NCBI GenBank assembly: GCA_026004735.1
Contig: BPJS01000001.1
Span: 3,359,641 to 3,423,640, forward strand
From: Isosphaeraceae bacterium
GTDB taxonomy: Bacteria > Planctomycetota > Planctomycetia > Isosphaerales > Isosphaeraceae
Length of the DNA: 64,000 nt
Direction of reading: 5' to 3'
Shown here: positions 17,673 through 26,048 of the stretch, piece by piece
How the letters are laid out: every line of letters begins with the position of its first letter
Numbering within the stretch: position 1 is the stretch's first letter
Made by a program: the position numbers and the translations under genes
Notes under the pieces: model-generated
The model's input: only the letters and a program-made list of their open reading frames with translations
Database searches by the model: none
Told to the model about the DNA's origin: nothing

Positions 17673-18836
17673 ATGTTCGCCAACCGACCCCGACCCACCG
17701 AAGCCGACGTCCTCCAGGCCCTCAAGGGCGTCCAGGATCCCGACCTGCATCGCGACCTGGTCGACCTCGGCATGATCAAAGACATCCGCATTCACGACCG
17801 CACGATCTCCCTAACTGTCAACCTCACCACCCCCGCCTGCCCCCTCAAAGGCAAGATCGAGGCCGACGTCCGCAACGCCCTCACCTCCCGGCTCGGCGCC
17901 GACTTCCACTACCAGATCCACATGGCCGCTGAGGTCCGTGGTAAGGGAATCACCGAAAAGGGCGACATCCCCGGCGTCAAAAACGTCATCGCTGTCGGCT
18001 CCGGCAAGGGCGGCGTCGGCAAGTCCACGATGGCCGCCGCCATTGCCTACGGCCTCCACGCCCACGGCGCCACAGTCGGCCTGATGGACGCCGACGTCTA
18101 CGGCCCCTCGATCCCCCACCTCGTCGGCGCCGGCGGACGGCCCATGGCCCGCGGCGACCGCATCCAGCCCATCGAACGCGACGGACTGCGACTCATGTCG
18201 ATGGGCTTCCTCCTCGAACCCGAACGCGCCGTCGTCATGCGCGGTCCGATGCTCCACGGTATCGTCCAGCAGTTCCTTCACCAGGTTGACTGGGGCACCC
18301 TCGATTACCTCGTCATCGACCTTCCCCCCGGCACCGGCGACGTCCCCCTGACGCTCGCCCAGACCCTCCCCTTGACCGGCGCCGTCATCGTCTGCACCCC
18401 CCAGGAGGTCGCCCTCCTGGACGCCACACGCGCCCTCTCCATGTTCCGACAGCTCAAAGTCCCGATCCTCGGCATGATCGAAAACATGAGCGGCTTCGAC
18501 GTCGCCGCCTACCTGGCCGAACACGGCTCCCCCGCCGCCCGCCAACTGGCTGCCTCCGGCCGACTCTTCGACGACCCTGCAGACGCCCTGGTCCCCATCT
18601 TCGGAACCGGCGGCGCTCGCCGCACCGCCGAACGCCTCGGCGTCCCCTTCCTCGGCGAGATTCCCCTCAACGTCTCCCTCCGCGAGCGCGGCGACCAGGG
18701 CCGGCTCGCCTCCGCTTTCAGCCCCGACAGCCCCAGCCGCGCCCCCCTCATGGCCATGGTCGAGGCCCTCGCCGCCCAGATCAGCATCCAGAATCTTAAA
18801 GCCCGCAAGATGCCCAAGCTCGAAATCATCGGTTGA
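17673..18836 (+). CDS. Mrp/ApbC-family P-loop ATPase (iron-sulfur carrier type)
   Basis: A 387-residue protein. Residues 10-90 form a DUF59/MIP18 domain (VQDPDLHRDLVDLGMIKDI, LTTPACPLK), and a deviant Walker A GSGKGGVGKST near residue 110 opens the MinD-like ATPase. The family normally delivers [4Fe-4S] clusters through a CxxC after ENMS; here the sequence reads ENMSGFDVAAYLAEHG and continues without any cysteine, with an insertion of about 25 residues before FGTGGARR. It therefore lacks the canonical cluster ligands; the only cysteines are in PACPLK and VIVCTP. It might be a different type of ATPase or use another site. A DUF971 gene, a frequent Mrp partner, lies at 34.7 kb. Confidence 0.88.
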   Translation: MFANRPRPTEADVLQALKGVQDPDLHRDLVDLGMIKDIRIHDRTISLTVNLTTPACPLKGKIEADVRNALTSRLGADFHYQIHMAAEVRGKGITEKGDIPGVKNVIAVGSGKGGVGKSTMAAAIAYGLHAHGATVGLMDADVYGPSIPHLVGAGGRPMARGDRIQPIERDGLRLMSMGFLLEPERAVVMRGPMLHGIVQQFLHQVDWGTLDYLVIDLPPGTGDVPLTLAQTLPLTGAVIVCTPQEVALLDATRALSMFRQLKVPILGMIENMSGFDVAAYLAEHGSPAARQLAASGRLFDDPADALVPIFGTGGARRTAERLGVPFLGEIPLNVSLRERGDQGRLASAFSPDSPSRAPLMAMVEALAAQISIQNLKARKMPKLEIIG

Positions 18837-19190
18837 GCGCCACGCCGATCGATCCCCAGAACGCCCACGCCCTAGCCCCCGCGCTGGTCTAACCGGCGTG
18901 TCCCTGGGACGCTGCCCCTCACTGGGACCAGTCCCACTTCAAAGACGTCCAGTGACTCACCGACAGGCAGGATGACCGACCGGCCCGCTTGTTGGAAATC
19001 CCTCAAGCGACCCCTCCGACTCGACCGGGGTCCCGGTCCGACTGTCGTCGAGATCGGCCACCGCCCCGAGACCCCCAGAGCCTCCGCTCGAGCGCTCTTG
19101 GCCTCGCTCGAGCCTCGGCCGGCGCTCGGCGGAATCGGTCCGACCCCAGACCTCTTCCGCCGTCGCGCCAGGAGGCCCCACCCGTGCCGC
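18837..19190. other. Gene-free 354-base region between convergent genes
   Basis: No supported gene. It holds two closely spaced dyads at 18900-18936 (listed separately) that could end transcription from both sides. A minus-strand frame at 18872-19222 has no recognisable domain and is not accepted. The rest is GC-rich sequence in which nothing was recognised. Confidence 0.5.
18900..18936. repeat. Paired REP-like dyads
   Basis: GTCCCTGGGAC (18900-18910) and TGGGACCAGTCCCA (18923-18936) are short palindromes built on the same GGGAC/GTCCC core, 12 bases apart. They resemble the small intergenic palindromes seen in many planctomycete genomes and sometimes mobilised by RAYT transposases. No transposase is in the window. 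They lie between convergent genes, so a terminator role is equally possible. Confidence 0.4.
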
Positions 19191-19892
19191 TTAGCCCCAC
19201 CGCAGACCTTCCTCGTCCTCAACCGTGTACGCCAGGCACGCCCGGATATCCTCCTCGGTTAGCTCCGGGTGATGACGCAGGATCTCCGCCCAGCTCCAGC
19301 CGTCCACGATCCGCGACACCACCTGGCTGGCCGTGATCCACGTCCCACGCACCACAGGCGACGTCTCACTCACCGACGGATCAAACGCCAGTCGCTGCCG
19401 CCACCGCCGATCCTCTTCCCCGATCCTGTTCCGCGCCCCCGACATCCCCGCGACCGTCTCGGCCGCGTTGTCATCGACTCCCAGCCCCTCGACGTGCACG
19501 GGCGCCAGCCGATCCCCCCGCTCCGAATCGACCCTCAGATCATCGACCGGCCGCGGCGGGCACGAGGCCACCCCTTCGGCCCGACCCCGACGCGTCGGAC
19601 CGTCCCGTCTCCCCCTGCGCCGCCGCAGCCGATCGAGATTCTCCAACGCCCGCACCAGCGAGCCTTCCAACCATCGCCCTGCCCGATCCGTCAGCCCGCT
19701 TCGCCGGAGCCACGCCCACGCTGACCGGATCGCCATCTCCACGAGCAACTCCTCAACCAATCCCCGCGGCGCCAGCTCCCGCCGCATCGTTGCCGAAAAC
19801 CCCGCGTAATCGTCCGACTCCGCAAACGCTTTTGCTACCTTCACTCCATCTCCAGCCCACGCCATACCAGTCCCGACGCTCGCACGACTCAT
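19191..19892 (-). CDS. DUF433-domain protein fused to a planctomycete helical domain
   Basis: A 233-residue protein. ATG 19892 is chosen because GGGGAGGTG precedes it at good distance; the frame extends upstream without domain content. The N-terminal half (about 20-100: SATMRRELAPRGLVEELLVEMAIRSAW ..., then WLEGSLVRALENLDRLRRRR) resembles the helical part of a family common in planctomycetes that often starts NAQKSTGPRT, here without that start. A disordered region follows. The last about 60 residues are a DUF433 domain (SPVVRGTWITASQVVSRIVDG, then LTEEDIRACLAYTVEDEE), the winged-helix fold of VapB-type antitoxins. No toxin gene is adjacent. The role is unknown; DNA binding is inferred from DUF433. 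Confidence 0.65.
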   Translation of the reverse strand: MSRASVGTGMAWAGDGVKVAKAFAESDDYAGFSATMRRELAPRGLVEELLVEMAIRSAWAWLRRSGLTDRAGRWLEGSLVRALENLDRLRRRRGRRDGPTRRGRAEGVASCPPRPVDDLRVDSERGDRLAPVHVEGLGVDDNAAETVAGMSGARNRIGEEDRRWRQRLAFDPSVSETSPVVRGTWITASQVVSRIVDGWSWAEILRHHPELTEEDIRACLAYTVEDEEGLRWG

Positions 19893-20034
19893 CGGCGCCA
19901 CCTCCCCTGCCCTGAACGTGCATCGATCGCCTGGCCTCAAACGGCGAGAGCCCATCGCCCCGCATCCCACACTCCGATCCACCGATTGACAGCCAGTACA
20001 CCCGACATCATCGCCCCAACGCCGCCGATTATCA

Positions 20035-20054
20035 GAAAAAACCAGGTGCCACCC
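20035..20054. repeat. GTGCCA-type intergenic repeat fragment, copy 1
   Basis: AAAAAACCAGGTGCCACCCC resembles the AAAA-GGTGCC repeats scattered between genes of many planctomycete and related genomes. A related fragment lies 186 bases downstream. The identification is by eye and weak. Confidence 0.25.
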
Positions 20055-20220
20055 CGAATCCCATGAAATCGCTTCGCCCCTGGCTCGTCTCCCAGAGCTC
20101 AACCATCTGTCCTCTATCGTCGCCCCGACTCTCGACATCGTCCCCGCCACCGCCCCGCAACCCTCTGCGCGGACCCTCCCTGCGCGCTCTCTCGTGCACG
20201 CCGCGTCATCCGAAACGCGG

Positions 20221-20238
20221 AAAAGTGCCAGATTCCTT
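20221..20238. repeat. GTGCCA-type intergenic repeat fragment, copy 2
   Basis: AAAAGTGCCAGATTCCTT shares the A-tract plus GTGCCA core with the element at 20035. The flanks differ, so at most these are degenerate copies of one repeat family. Confidence 0.25.
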
Positions 20239-20312
20239 CGCAGTCCTCCGCGAGTCCTGGCCCCCTCAACCTGCGCGGCTAGGGGTTCGGCTGCAGGTCT
20301 GCCCGAGGTGGG

Positions 20313-21879
20313 TTACCGCCTCCGCAGGGCCCGGCCTGGCGTCGCTCCGGTCACCTCTCCGTCCCAGAGCACCGGCACTCCGTTAACCAACACATAACGC
20401 ATCCCGACCGCCTCGGCTCGCCCCGTCGCGTATGTCGCCCGATCGGCGATCTCCGCCGGATCGTACACGGCAATATCCGCGGCGTACCCCGGTCGCAGCA
20501 GCCCGCGATCTGTCAGCCGAAACCGCCGCGCTGCGTGTGCCGACAGATGCGTCACCGCTGTTGCCCAGTCATAATCGCCCAACTCACGCGTGTGATATCC
20601 CAGGTACCGCGCAAAGGTCCCCCAGCCCCGCGGATGGGGATATCCCCCCACGAATATCCCGTCCGAACCGGCCATGTGTGCCGGATGCCGCAAAATGGCT
20701 CGCACGTCGGCCTCGGTCCGGTTGCGCGCGGGAAATCCGAAAATCCCCACCTGCATCCCACTGGCCCGTAATACCTCGCACACAAACTCACCCGGCTCCA
20801 AACCCGCCTCGGCCGCTGCCGCCGTGATCGTCATCCCCTCAAACCGCCGCCACTCCGGGTTGGCGATCATCGACAACGTCGTTGATCCCAGCGGATACGG
20901 TGTCGGCTTCGAAAACCACTCGGTCCGCAGCCGCTCGCGCACCACCGCATCGCCCAACCGCTCCAACGTCGCCTCCACACCCCCAGCCTGCACCCACGCC
21001 GGTAGCGCCACCATTCCCAAAATCGTGCTCCCCGCCAGATACGGATACGTGTCATACGTCAGATCCAACCCCTCCGCCCGGCCCCGATCGATCAGCGGCA
21101 AGAGCACGTCCGCCGGCCCGTTGTAGTGCGAGATGTGCGCCGCTACCCCCGCTCCGGCGCGCAATCTCGTACACCTCCGCCATCCCGATCGGCGCGTCCG
21201 GCCCGTACCCCCGCATGTGGGTCACGTAGACTCCGTCCTCGCCCACCATCGCCTCGCACAGCGCCGCGATCTCCCGCACGTCCGCATATCGGCTCGGGAT
21301 GTAGTCCAACCCCGTCGAGAGCCCAACCGCCCCAGCCTCCATCCCCTCCCGCACCAGCCGCTGCATCGCCCGCAGTTCGTCGTCGGTCGCCGGCCGCTCC
21401 TCGTGGCCGATCACCTCCAGCCGCAGATTGCCGTTCGGGATCAAGTACGCCACGTTGACGGCCGTAGCCCGGTCGAACCGCGCCAGATATTCGCCAACCG
21501 AACGCCAGTCCGAAACCACCTCCGGCGGGTTCCCGTTAAACCCCGCCGTATACCGCCGAATGTAGTCGATTGTCGCCGCCGACCCCGGCGCAAAGGCGCT
21601 CCCATCCTGGCCCAGGATATACGTCGTCACCCCTTGCCGGATCGCTGCCCGATGCACCGGATCGGCCAGCACCATCAAATCACCATGAACATGCGCGTCG
21701 ATAAATCCCGGCACCACATGCAACCCCGCCGCCTCGATCACCCGCGGCGCCGTCGCCTCCGTCCCCAGATTCCCCACCTCGGCCACTACGTCGCCGAGTA
21801 CCCCCACATCCGCCCGAAACGGCGGTCCTCCCGACCCGTCAATCACCCACCCGCCCCGGATCAGCAGGTCAAACTCCAC
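20313..21879 (-). CDS. N-acyl-D-amino-acid deacylase / D-aminoacylase (one-base frameshift)
   Basis: An amidohydrolase-superfamily enzyme that hydrolyses N-acylated D-amino acids. The first frame, from ATG 21879, runs MEFDLLIRGGWVIDGSGGPP, then the metal motif in GFIDAHVHGD and GLSTGLDYIPSRYAD, to about residue 243. At the run at 21146-21150 (five C on the + strand) the reading frame shifts, and the rest (AAHISHYNGPADVLL ..., GSDGIFVGG, GYAADIAVYDPAEI) reads to 20313. Removing one base gives EVYEIARRSGVAAHISHYN and a normal-length protein of 521 residues. The structure otherwise looks intact, so the shift is either a recent mutation or a homopolymer error. A four-gene minus-strand run follows the same direction. 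Confidence 0.82.
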
Positions 21880-21915
21880 GCGCCGCTCCTTCCCTCTGCC
21901 CCACTCATAAACGGC

Positions 21916-22560
21916 TCAACTCGCCCCACCGGCCGATCGCTCCGCCTCTCCCTCACGCCAGAAATACCACATCGCCACCGACCGATACGGTCGCCACGCT
22001 TCACCCAGTTCCCGGCACTCGGCCGGCTTGGGCAACCGCTCGAGTCCGTAATGCCGCTGCACGCCCGCCCGGACCCCCAGATCGTCCACCGCCCAGACAT
22101 CCGGCCGGCCCAACCCAAAGACCAGAAACATCTCCGCCGTCCATCGGCCGATCCCGGGCCATGCCACCAGCGCCTCGACGATCCGCTCGTCCTTCCACCG
22201 ACCGAGCCGCTCGAGCGGCAGCCGACCCGTTGCTACCGCCTCCGCCAGCCCCCAGACATAGCCCGCCTTACGCGCCGACAGCCCCACGTCCCGCAGGCCC
22301 GCAATCCCCAACCCGAGGATCGCTCCTGGCTCGTATCGACCACCCAGCCGTTCCAGCAAGCGACCCTCGATCGCCCGCGCCGCCTGCGCCGAGATCTGCT
22401 GACCCACGATCGCACGCGCCAAAACCCCTAGGCGATCCCGGTTCGGTTTCAGCGTGCACGCCCCAATCCGTCGGATCCGCTCACGCCAGCGGCCATCAAC
22501 GCGCATCAAATGGCGCGCCGCCTCCGCCCACCGACGGCCCTCCCCGGCTCCTCCGCTCAT
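21916..22560 (-). CDS. DNA-3-methyladenine glycosylase II-type (HhH-GPD)
   Basis: A 214-residue base-excision glycosylase of the AlkA / HhH-GPD superfamily that removes alkylated purines. Visible are LARAIVGQQISAQAARAI, the helix-hairpin-helix LVAWPGIGRWTAEMFLVFGL and, at the expected distance, the catalytic aspartate in VWAVDDLGVRAG; RPYRSVAMWYFWR is the family's C-terminal signature. The size matches the short AlkA form without the N-terminal TATA-like domain. Its ATG overlaps the stop of the upstream terC-like gene (22557-22560), so the two are coupled, although no functional link is obvious. Confidence 0.92.
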   Translation of the reverse strand: MSGGAGEGRRWAEAARHLMRVDGRWRERIRRIGACTLKPNRDRLGVLARAIVGQQISAQAARAIEGRLLERLGGRYEPGAILGLGIAGLRDVGLSARKAGYVWGLAEAVATGRLPLERLGRWKDERIVEALVAWPGIGRWTAEMFLVFGLGRPDVWAVDDLGVRAGVQRHYGLERLPKPAECRELGEAWRPYRSVAMWYFWREGEAERSAGGAS

Positions 22561-23489
22561 GCCGACTCACCCACACCCGGCGACCGACCCTCCTCGGCCG
22601 TCCGCACCACCTCGGCCAGCGGGCCGGGCTCGCCATCCAACCGCCGCCGACGCCGCGGCCGATACAACAGACTCGCAACCACGATCAACGCCATCCCCGC
22701 CCAGAAAAGCCGATCGTCGATCTCCCACGGCAGCGTCCGAATCCATCGAGGCACCAGGTCTCGCCAATCCTTGACCGGATCGGCCTGCGTCGCAACCGAC
22801 TCCACTCCCCCCGTGATCGCCGGCAGCAGCTCATGCGTCAATTGGTAGTCCGCCGCATGGAACGCCGCGTGCATCCCGCTCCCGACCAGTTTCAGACCAA
22901 TCCACCCAACCAGAAAATACGCCCCACTGGCCAGCCCCGGATACTTGTTCAAAATGACCAGGAATCCCCCCGCCACCAACCGCATCATCACGATGCCCAG
23001 GATCCCTCCGACGTAGATAATCCCCAACGCCAGCGTCTGATTTCGTTGCAAATCCTCTGGTAATCCCTCCACCATCGCCACCGCGGCGAGAATCGAATCA
23101 ATCGAGAACGCAATATCGGCCAGCTCCACATTCACGACCGTCGCCCAAAACCCCTGCCCAAACCGCCGCTTCGGTACCTCGCCCACGCTCGGCTCTTCGT
23201 GCCCTCCGCCAAAATGCTTGATCGCCAGAAAGACCAAATACATCCCGCCTAGCAGCTTCAACTGCCAGAACTGGATCAACTGATACGCAAAGATCACCGC
23301 GATCAGCCGAAAGAAAAACGCCCCCCAGATCCCATAGCGCAACGCGCGTTTCTGCTGGTGCTTCGGCAAATGCTGCACCATCACCGCCAGCACCAACGCG
23401 TTGTCCGCGCTGAGCAGACCCTCGAGCAACACCAGGCTCAAAATCGCCGGCAGGATCGAGGCTATGTCCGACCAGTCGATCCCCTCCAT
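22557..23489 (-). CDS. TerC-family integral membrane protein
   Basis: A 310-residue protein with about eight membrane segments. The family hallmark is the acidic pair in LLEGLLSADNALVLAVM near the N-terminus and its counterpart ELADIAFSIDSILAAVAM in the second half, which are thought to bind metal ions. The family is linked to tellurite resistance and, better supported, to manganese export or metal loading of exoenzymes. No riboswitch (yybP-ykoY type) was recognised upstream. A charged C-terminal tail of about 30 residues (RPRRRRRLDGEPG) is cytoplasmic. It overlaps the downstream glycosylase by four bases. Confidence 0.92.
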   Translation of the reverse strand: MEGIDWSDIASILPAILSLVLLEGLLSADNALVLAVMVQHLPKHQQKRALRYGIWGAFFFRLIAVIFAYQLIQFWQLKLLGGMYLVFLAIKHFGGGHEEPSVGEVPKRRFGQGFWATVVNVELADIAFSIDSILAAVAMVEGLPEDLQRNQTLALGIIYVGGILGIVMMRLVAGGFLVILNKYPGLASGAYFLVGWIGLKLVGSGMHAAFHAADYQLTHELLPAITGGVESVATQADPVKDWRDLVPRWIRTLPWEIDDRLFWAGMALIVVASLLYRPRRRRRLDGEPGPLAEVVRTAEEGRSPGVGESA

Positions 23490-23779
23490 CCGGCGCCGCT
23501 CCCACCCTCAAAAAACCCGGTCAGTTCCGCCCATCCCCGCCCGTCGCCATCCGCCCCGCCTTCGCCCGAACCCTCTCCCCGACGCGCTCGAGCACGTATC
23601 TTCGACCACTCCCCCCCAGCCGGTCAAGCGACCGCAACGGCCCATCTGGCAACCGCTACATTGTTCCGCTAAGCTGCCCCTGCGGTCCTCGACCGTCCCC
23701 CACGCCGTCGGCCTCGCTCCCCCTGCTGGCATCCCGTCTCCCCGGCTCCGCTCCCTCCCCTGTTGGAGGACTACCCCGG

Positions 23780-23968
23780 ATGCCTATCCGTTACCGCTTC
23801 GGCCGCTTCCGTGACCGAGGCTCTTACAAATCCTCCGAAGTCATGGCCCTCTTCATCCTCAGCATCTTCGGCTGGATCTCCTTCTTCCTGCTCTGCATGG
23901 CCATCGGCATGGCCATCGACATGATCCTCACCCGCGTCTTCCACATCGGCATCACTTCATCCCCCTGA
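23780..23968 (+). CDS. Small membrane protein
   Basis: A 62-residue protein with a basic N-terminus (MPIRYRFGRFRDRGSYKSSE) and one long hydrophobic segment (LFILSIFGWISFFLLCMAIGMAIDMIL). A clear GGAGG lies nine bases before the ATG, the best ribosome binding site in this part of the window, which supports the gene despite its length. It stands alone, divergent from the terC-like gene and 159 bases before a VWA protein gene. No family was recognised. Confidence 0.65.
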   Translation: MPIRYRFGRFRDRGSYKSSEVMALFILSIFGWISFFLLCMAIGMAIDMILTRVFHIGITSSP

Positions 23969-24127
23969 ACTCCTCCGCACACCGCCAGACTGCCCCGCCG
24001 GCTCGGCCCTGACCTCACCACTCACCCGTTCTTGGATCCGTCAGAATCCGTCATCGTTCTCGACCGCCTCCCCCTCTCCCAGCCCGTCCGGCCCAAACCC
24101 AGCCTCCGCTCGAACCCATCCTCGACA

Positions 24128-24796
24128 ATGAACGGCAAACCTTGGCCGATCCTTCTTCTCGCGTTGACGCACGTCCTCCCGGCCCAGGACGTCGTCGTCA
24201 CCCCGCTGCGCCCAACCGATCGGCCTCCCTCCGAACTGCTCCGACCTCCCACCGACGCTCAATCCTCGACCGCGCCCATCGACTGGGCCAATCTGCCCCC
24301 GTGGCGCCAGACCTCGTTCTACGGACTCCGCGCTCCAGGCACCTTCTTCGTCTTCGTCGTCGACGCCTCCGGCAGCATGGCCGACCCCGGCCGCTGGCTC
24401 CGCCTCCAACAAGAACTCCACCGCACCCTGGCTCGCCTCCAATTCCCCCAGCGTTACCTCGTCATCTTCTTCAACGACCAGGCCTGGCCCATGCCCGGCC
24501 GGGTTCCGGCCTCCGCCTCCCGCGACTCCATCCACCGCACCCTTGCCTGGGCGCGACGCTTCCAGCCCCAGGGAGCGACCGACCCCCGCGCCGCCCTCGC
24601 CATGGCTCTCTCCTTCAAGCCCGACGCCATCTTCCTCCTCTCCGACGGCGAATTCCCCGACGGCGTCGCCAACGACCTGATTCAGGCCCACCCCAACCCC
24701 CGGCCCATCCACTGCATCGACCTCTCCGGCAACACTTCCGGCGACGACCTCCGCCGGATCGCCGCCCACTCCGGCGGCCGCTATTCAACCCCCTGA
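24128..24796 (+). CDS. Secreted von Willebrand factor A-domain protein
   Basis: A 222-residue protein starting with a signal peptide (MNGKPWPILLLALTHVLPAQD). After a proline-rich linker, residues about 75-222 form a VWA domain with an intact MIDAS: VFVVDASGSMADPG (DxSxS), the threonine in QGATDPRAAL and the aspartate in IFLLSDGEFPDG. It should bind divalent metal and a protein ligand outside the cytoplasm. Upstream in-frame codons to 24032 lack a signal and are excluded. It converges on the coiled-coil gene pair at 25-27.9 kb, so it is not in their operon. Confidence 0.82.
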   Translation: MNGKPWPILLLALTHVLPAQDVVVTPLRPTDRPPSELLRPPTDAQSSTAPIDWANLPPWRQTSFYGLRAPGTFFVFVVDASGSMADPGRWLRLQQELHRTLARLQFPQRYLVIFFNDQAWPMPGRVPASASRDSIHRTLAWARRFQPQGATDPRAALAMALSFKPDAIFLLSDGEFPDGVANDLIQAHPNPRPIHCIDLSGNTSGDDLRRIAAHSGGRYSTP

Positions 24797-24998
24797 TCCC
24801 CCGCCCGCCACACTCCCTTCCCCACCCAGCAGCCGCAGCCTTCCGCCCGCAAATGCGCTCATCCGGCGCCCTCGCCGCCCGACCCGTCCCCAGCCCCCAC
24901 CCATCTTCCGGCTGCCCCACGTCCCCCGGCGACCCTCCGCCCTCGCGCGCAGCAACCCGAGCGCCTGCCTCGAATCTCCACCCCGGCCAAGATCGCCC

Positions 24999-26048
24999 TC
25001 ACTGCCCCGCCGAAATCGACCCCGACGGACTCCCCCGGATCGGCATCTCCGCCGGCAGCGGTCGCGCCGCCACCAGAAACCCCCGTTCGTGCAACCAGTC
25101 CCGGATCTGCCGATACAGCGTAAACCCATCCGGGTAAACCCAAAGCGTGATCGCGTCGCGTTGTGGGTCCAGCACGCTGACCGCTCGACCAAAATCCGAC
25201 GCCGGCGACAACGCCTCCGCCAACGTCTCACCACGCAGCGCCTGCCTCGGCACCACCTCCCACTCGCTCAATGTGAACGAGGTCTGCAACAACCCCCGGC
25301 CGCCGATCCCCCCTCCGCCCAACTCCAGCCCCGCCGGAATCATCCGATACCGCAGCAAAAACCAGCCCACTGGCCCCACCTCGCCCTCGATCGGTCGCGG
25401 CGCCGACATCGTCCGCAACTGAATCCGCGCATCCACCTTGAGCCGGTCCAGCAACGCATTCAGGTTGATATACGCCACCCGGTCCCCGCGCACCTCAAAA
25501 TGATATTCCTCCCCGCCCGGAGGCCGCGCCACCGGGTTGCGTTCCAATAACGGCCGCGCACGCCGGCGAATCGGTGCGGCCGCCAACGCCGCCAACTCCG
25601 CCTTCAGCCCCCGAATCTCCTCGGCGAGCCGTGCCCGCTCCTGCTCCGCATCAGCGGCCCGCTCTTCCAGAATCGCCACCTCCGCCTTCAAACCTTCCAT
25701 CCGCTCCTTCGCTTCTGATCGTCCCACCTCGGCCGCCGCCAGCCGCTCCTCTGCCCGCCTCCACTCACGCTCCGCCTCACCCCGCTTCTCCGAGACTTCC
25801 CTCAACGCCTCCAACGCGGTCCGCACAACCCCCGCATCCAGCAGCGGCAGTGGCCGCTCCGGCCTCTCCGTCTCCCCAACGACCCCCTCAACCGCCTCTT
25901 CTTCGGCCTCAACCTCCAATCGCTCGCCACCGCTCGATTCTTTCGTCGCCGGCCGGCTCAGGTTCCACGCCAGCAGCCCGCTGACCACCGCCAACACTGC
26001 CAGCGGCCGCGCCACAATCCCCCAGTATCCACCCCCCAACGCGCTCAT
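24999..26048 (-). CDS. Membrane-anchored coiled-coil protein, gene 2 of a pair
   Basis: A 349-residue protein of no known family. One N-terminal membrane helix (LAVLAVVSGLLAWNL), an acidic linker, a heptad-rich coiled coil of about 90 residues (about 75-165, with EERLAAAEVGRSEAKERMEG) and a globular C-terminal domain starting YHFEVRGDRVAYINLNALLDRL. The latter resembles domains that planctomycetes carry in similar anchored coiled-coil proteins. Its ATG overlaps the stop of the upstream gene (26045-26048), so the two proteins probably form one envelope complex. No catalytic motif is visible. Confidence 0.75.
   Translation of the reverse strand: MSALGGGYWGIVARPLAVLAVVSGLLAWNLSRPATKESSGGERLEVEAEEEAVEGVVGETERPERPLPLLDAGVVRTALEALREVSEKRGEAEREWRRAEERLAAAEVGRSEAKERMEGLKAEVAILEERAADAEQERARLAEEIRGLKAELAALAAAPIRRRARPLLERNPVARPPGGEEYHFEVRGDRVAYINLNALLDRLKVDARIQLRTMSAPRPIEGEVGPVGWFLLRYRMIPAGLELGGGGIGGRGLLQTSFTLSEWEVVPRQALRGETLAEALSPASDFGRAVSVLDPQRDAITLWVYPDGFTLYRQIRDWLHERGFLVAARPLPAEMPIRGSPSGSISAGQ

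Larger units (their letters stand above)
19893..20312. other. Gene-poor 420-base region
   Basis: Lies between the DUF433 gene and the frameshifted deacylase. No credible gene was found. It contains two short A-tract/GTGCCA elements (20035-20054 and 20221-20238) resembling widespread intergenic repeats. The in-frame upstream extension of the DUF433 gene crosses the left part but has no ribosome binding site as good as the one at 19892. Confidence 0.45.

Noticed and set aside
18872..19222. 116-residue minus-strand frame
   Set aside because: Contains the dyad repeats and overlaps the end of the DUF433 gene; no domain or ribosome binding site.
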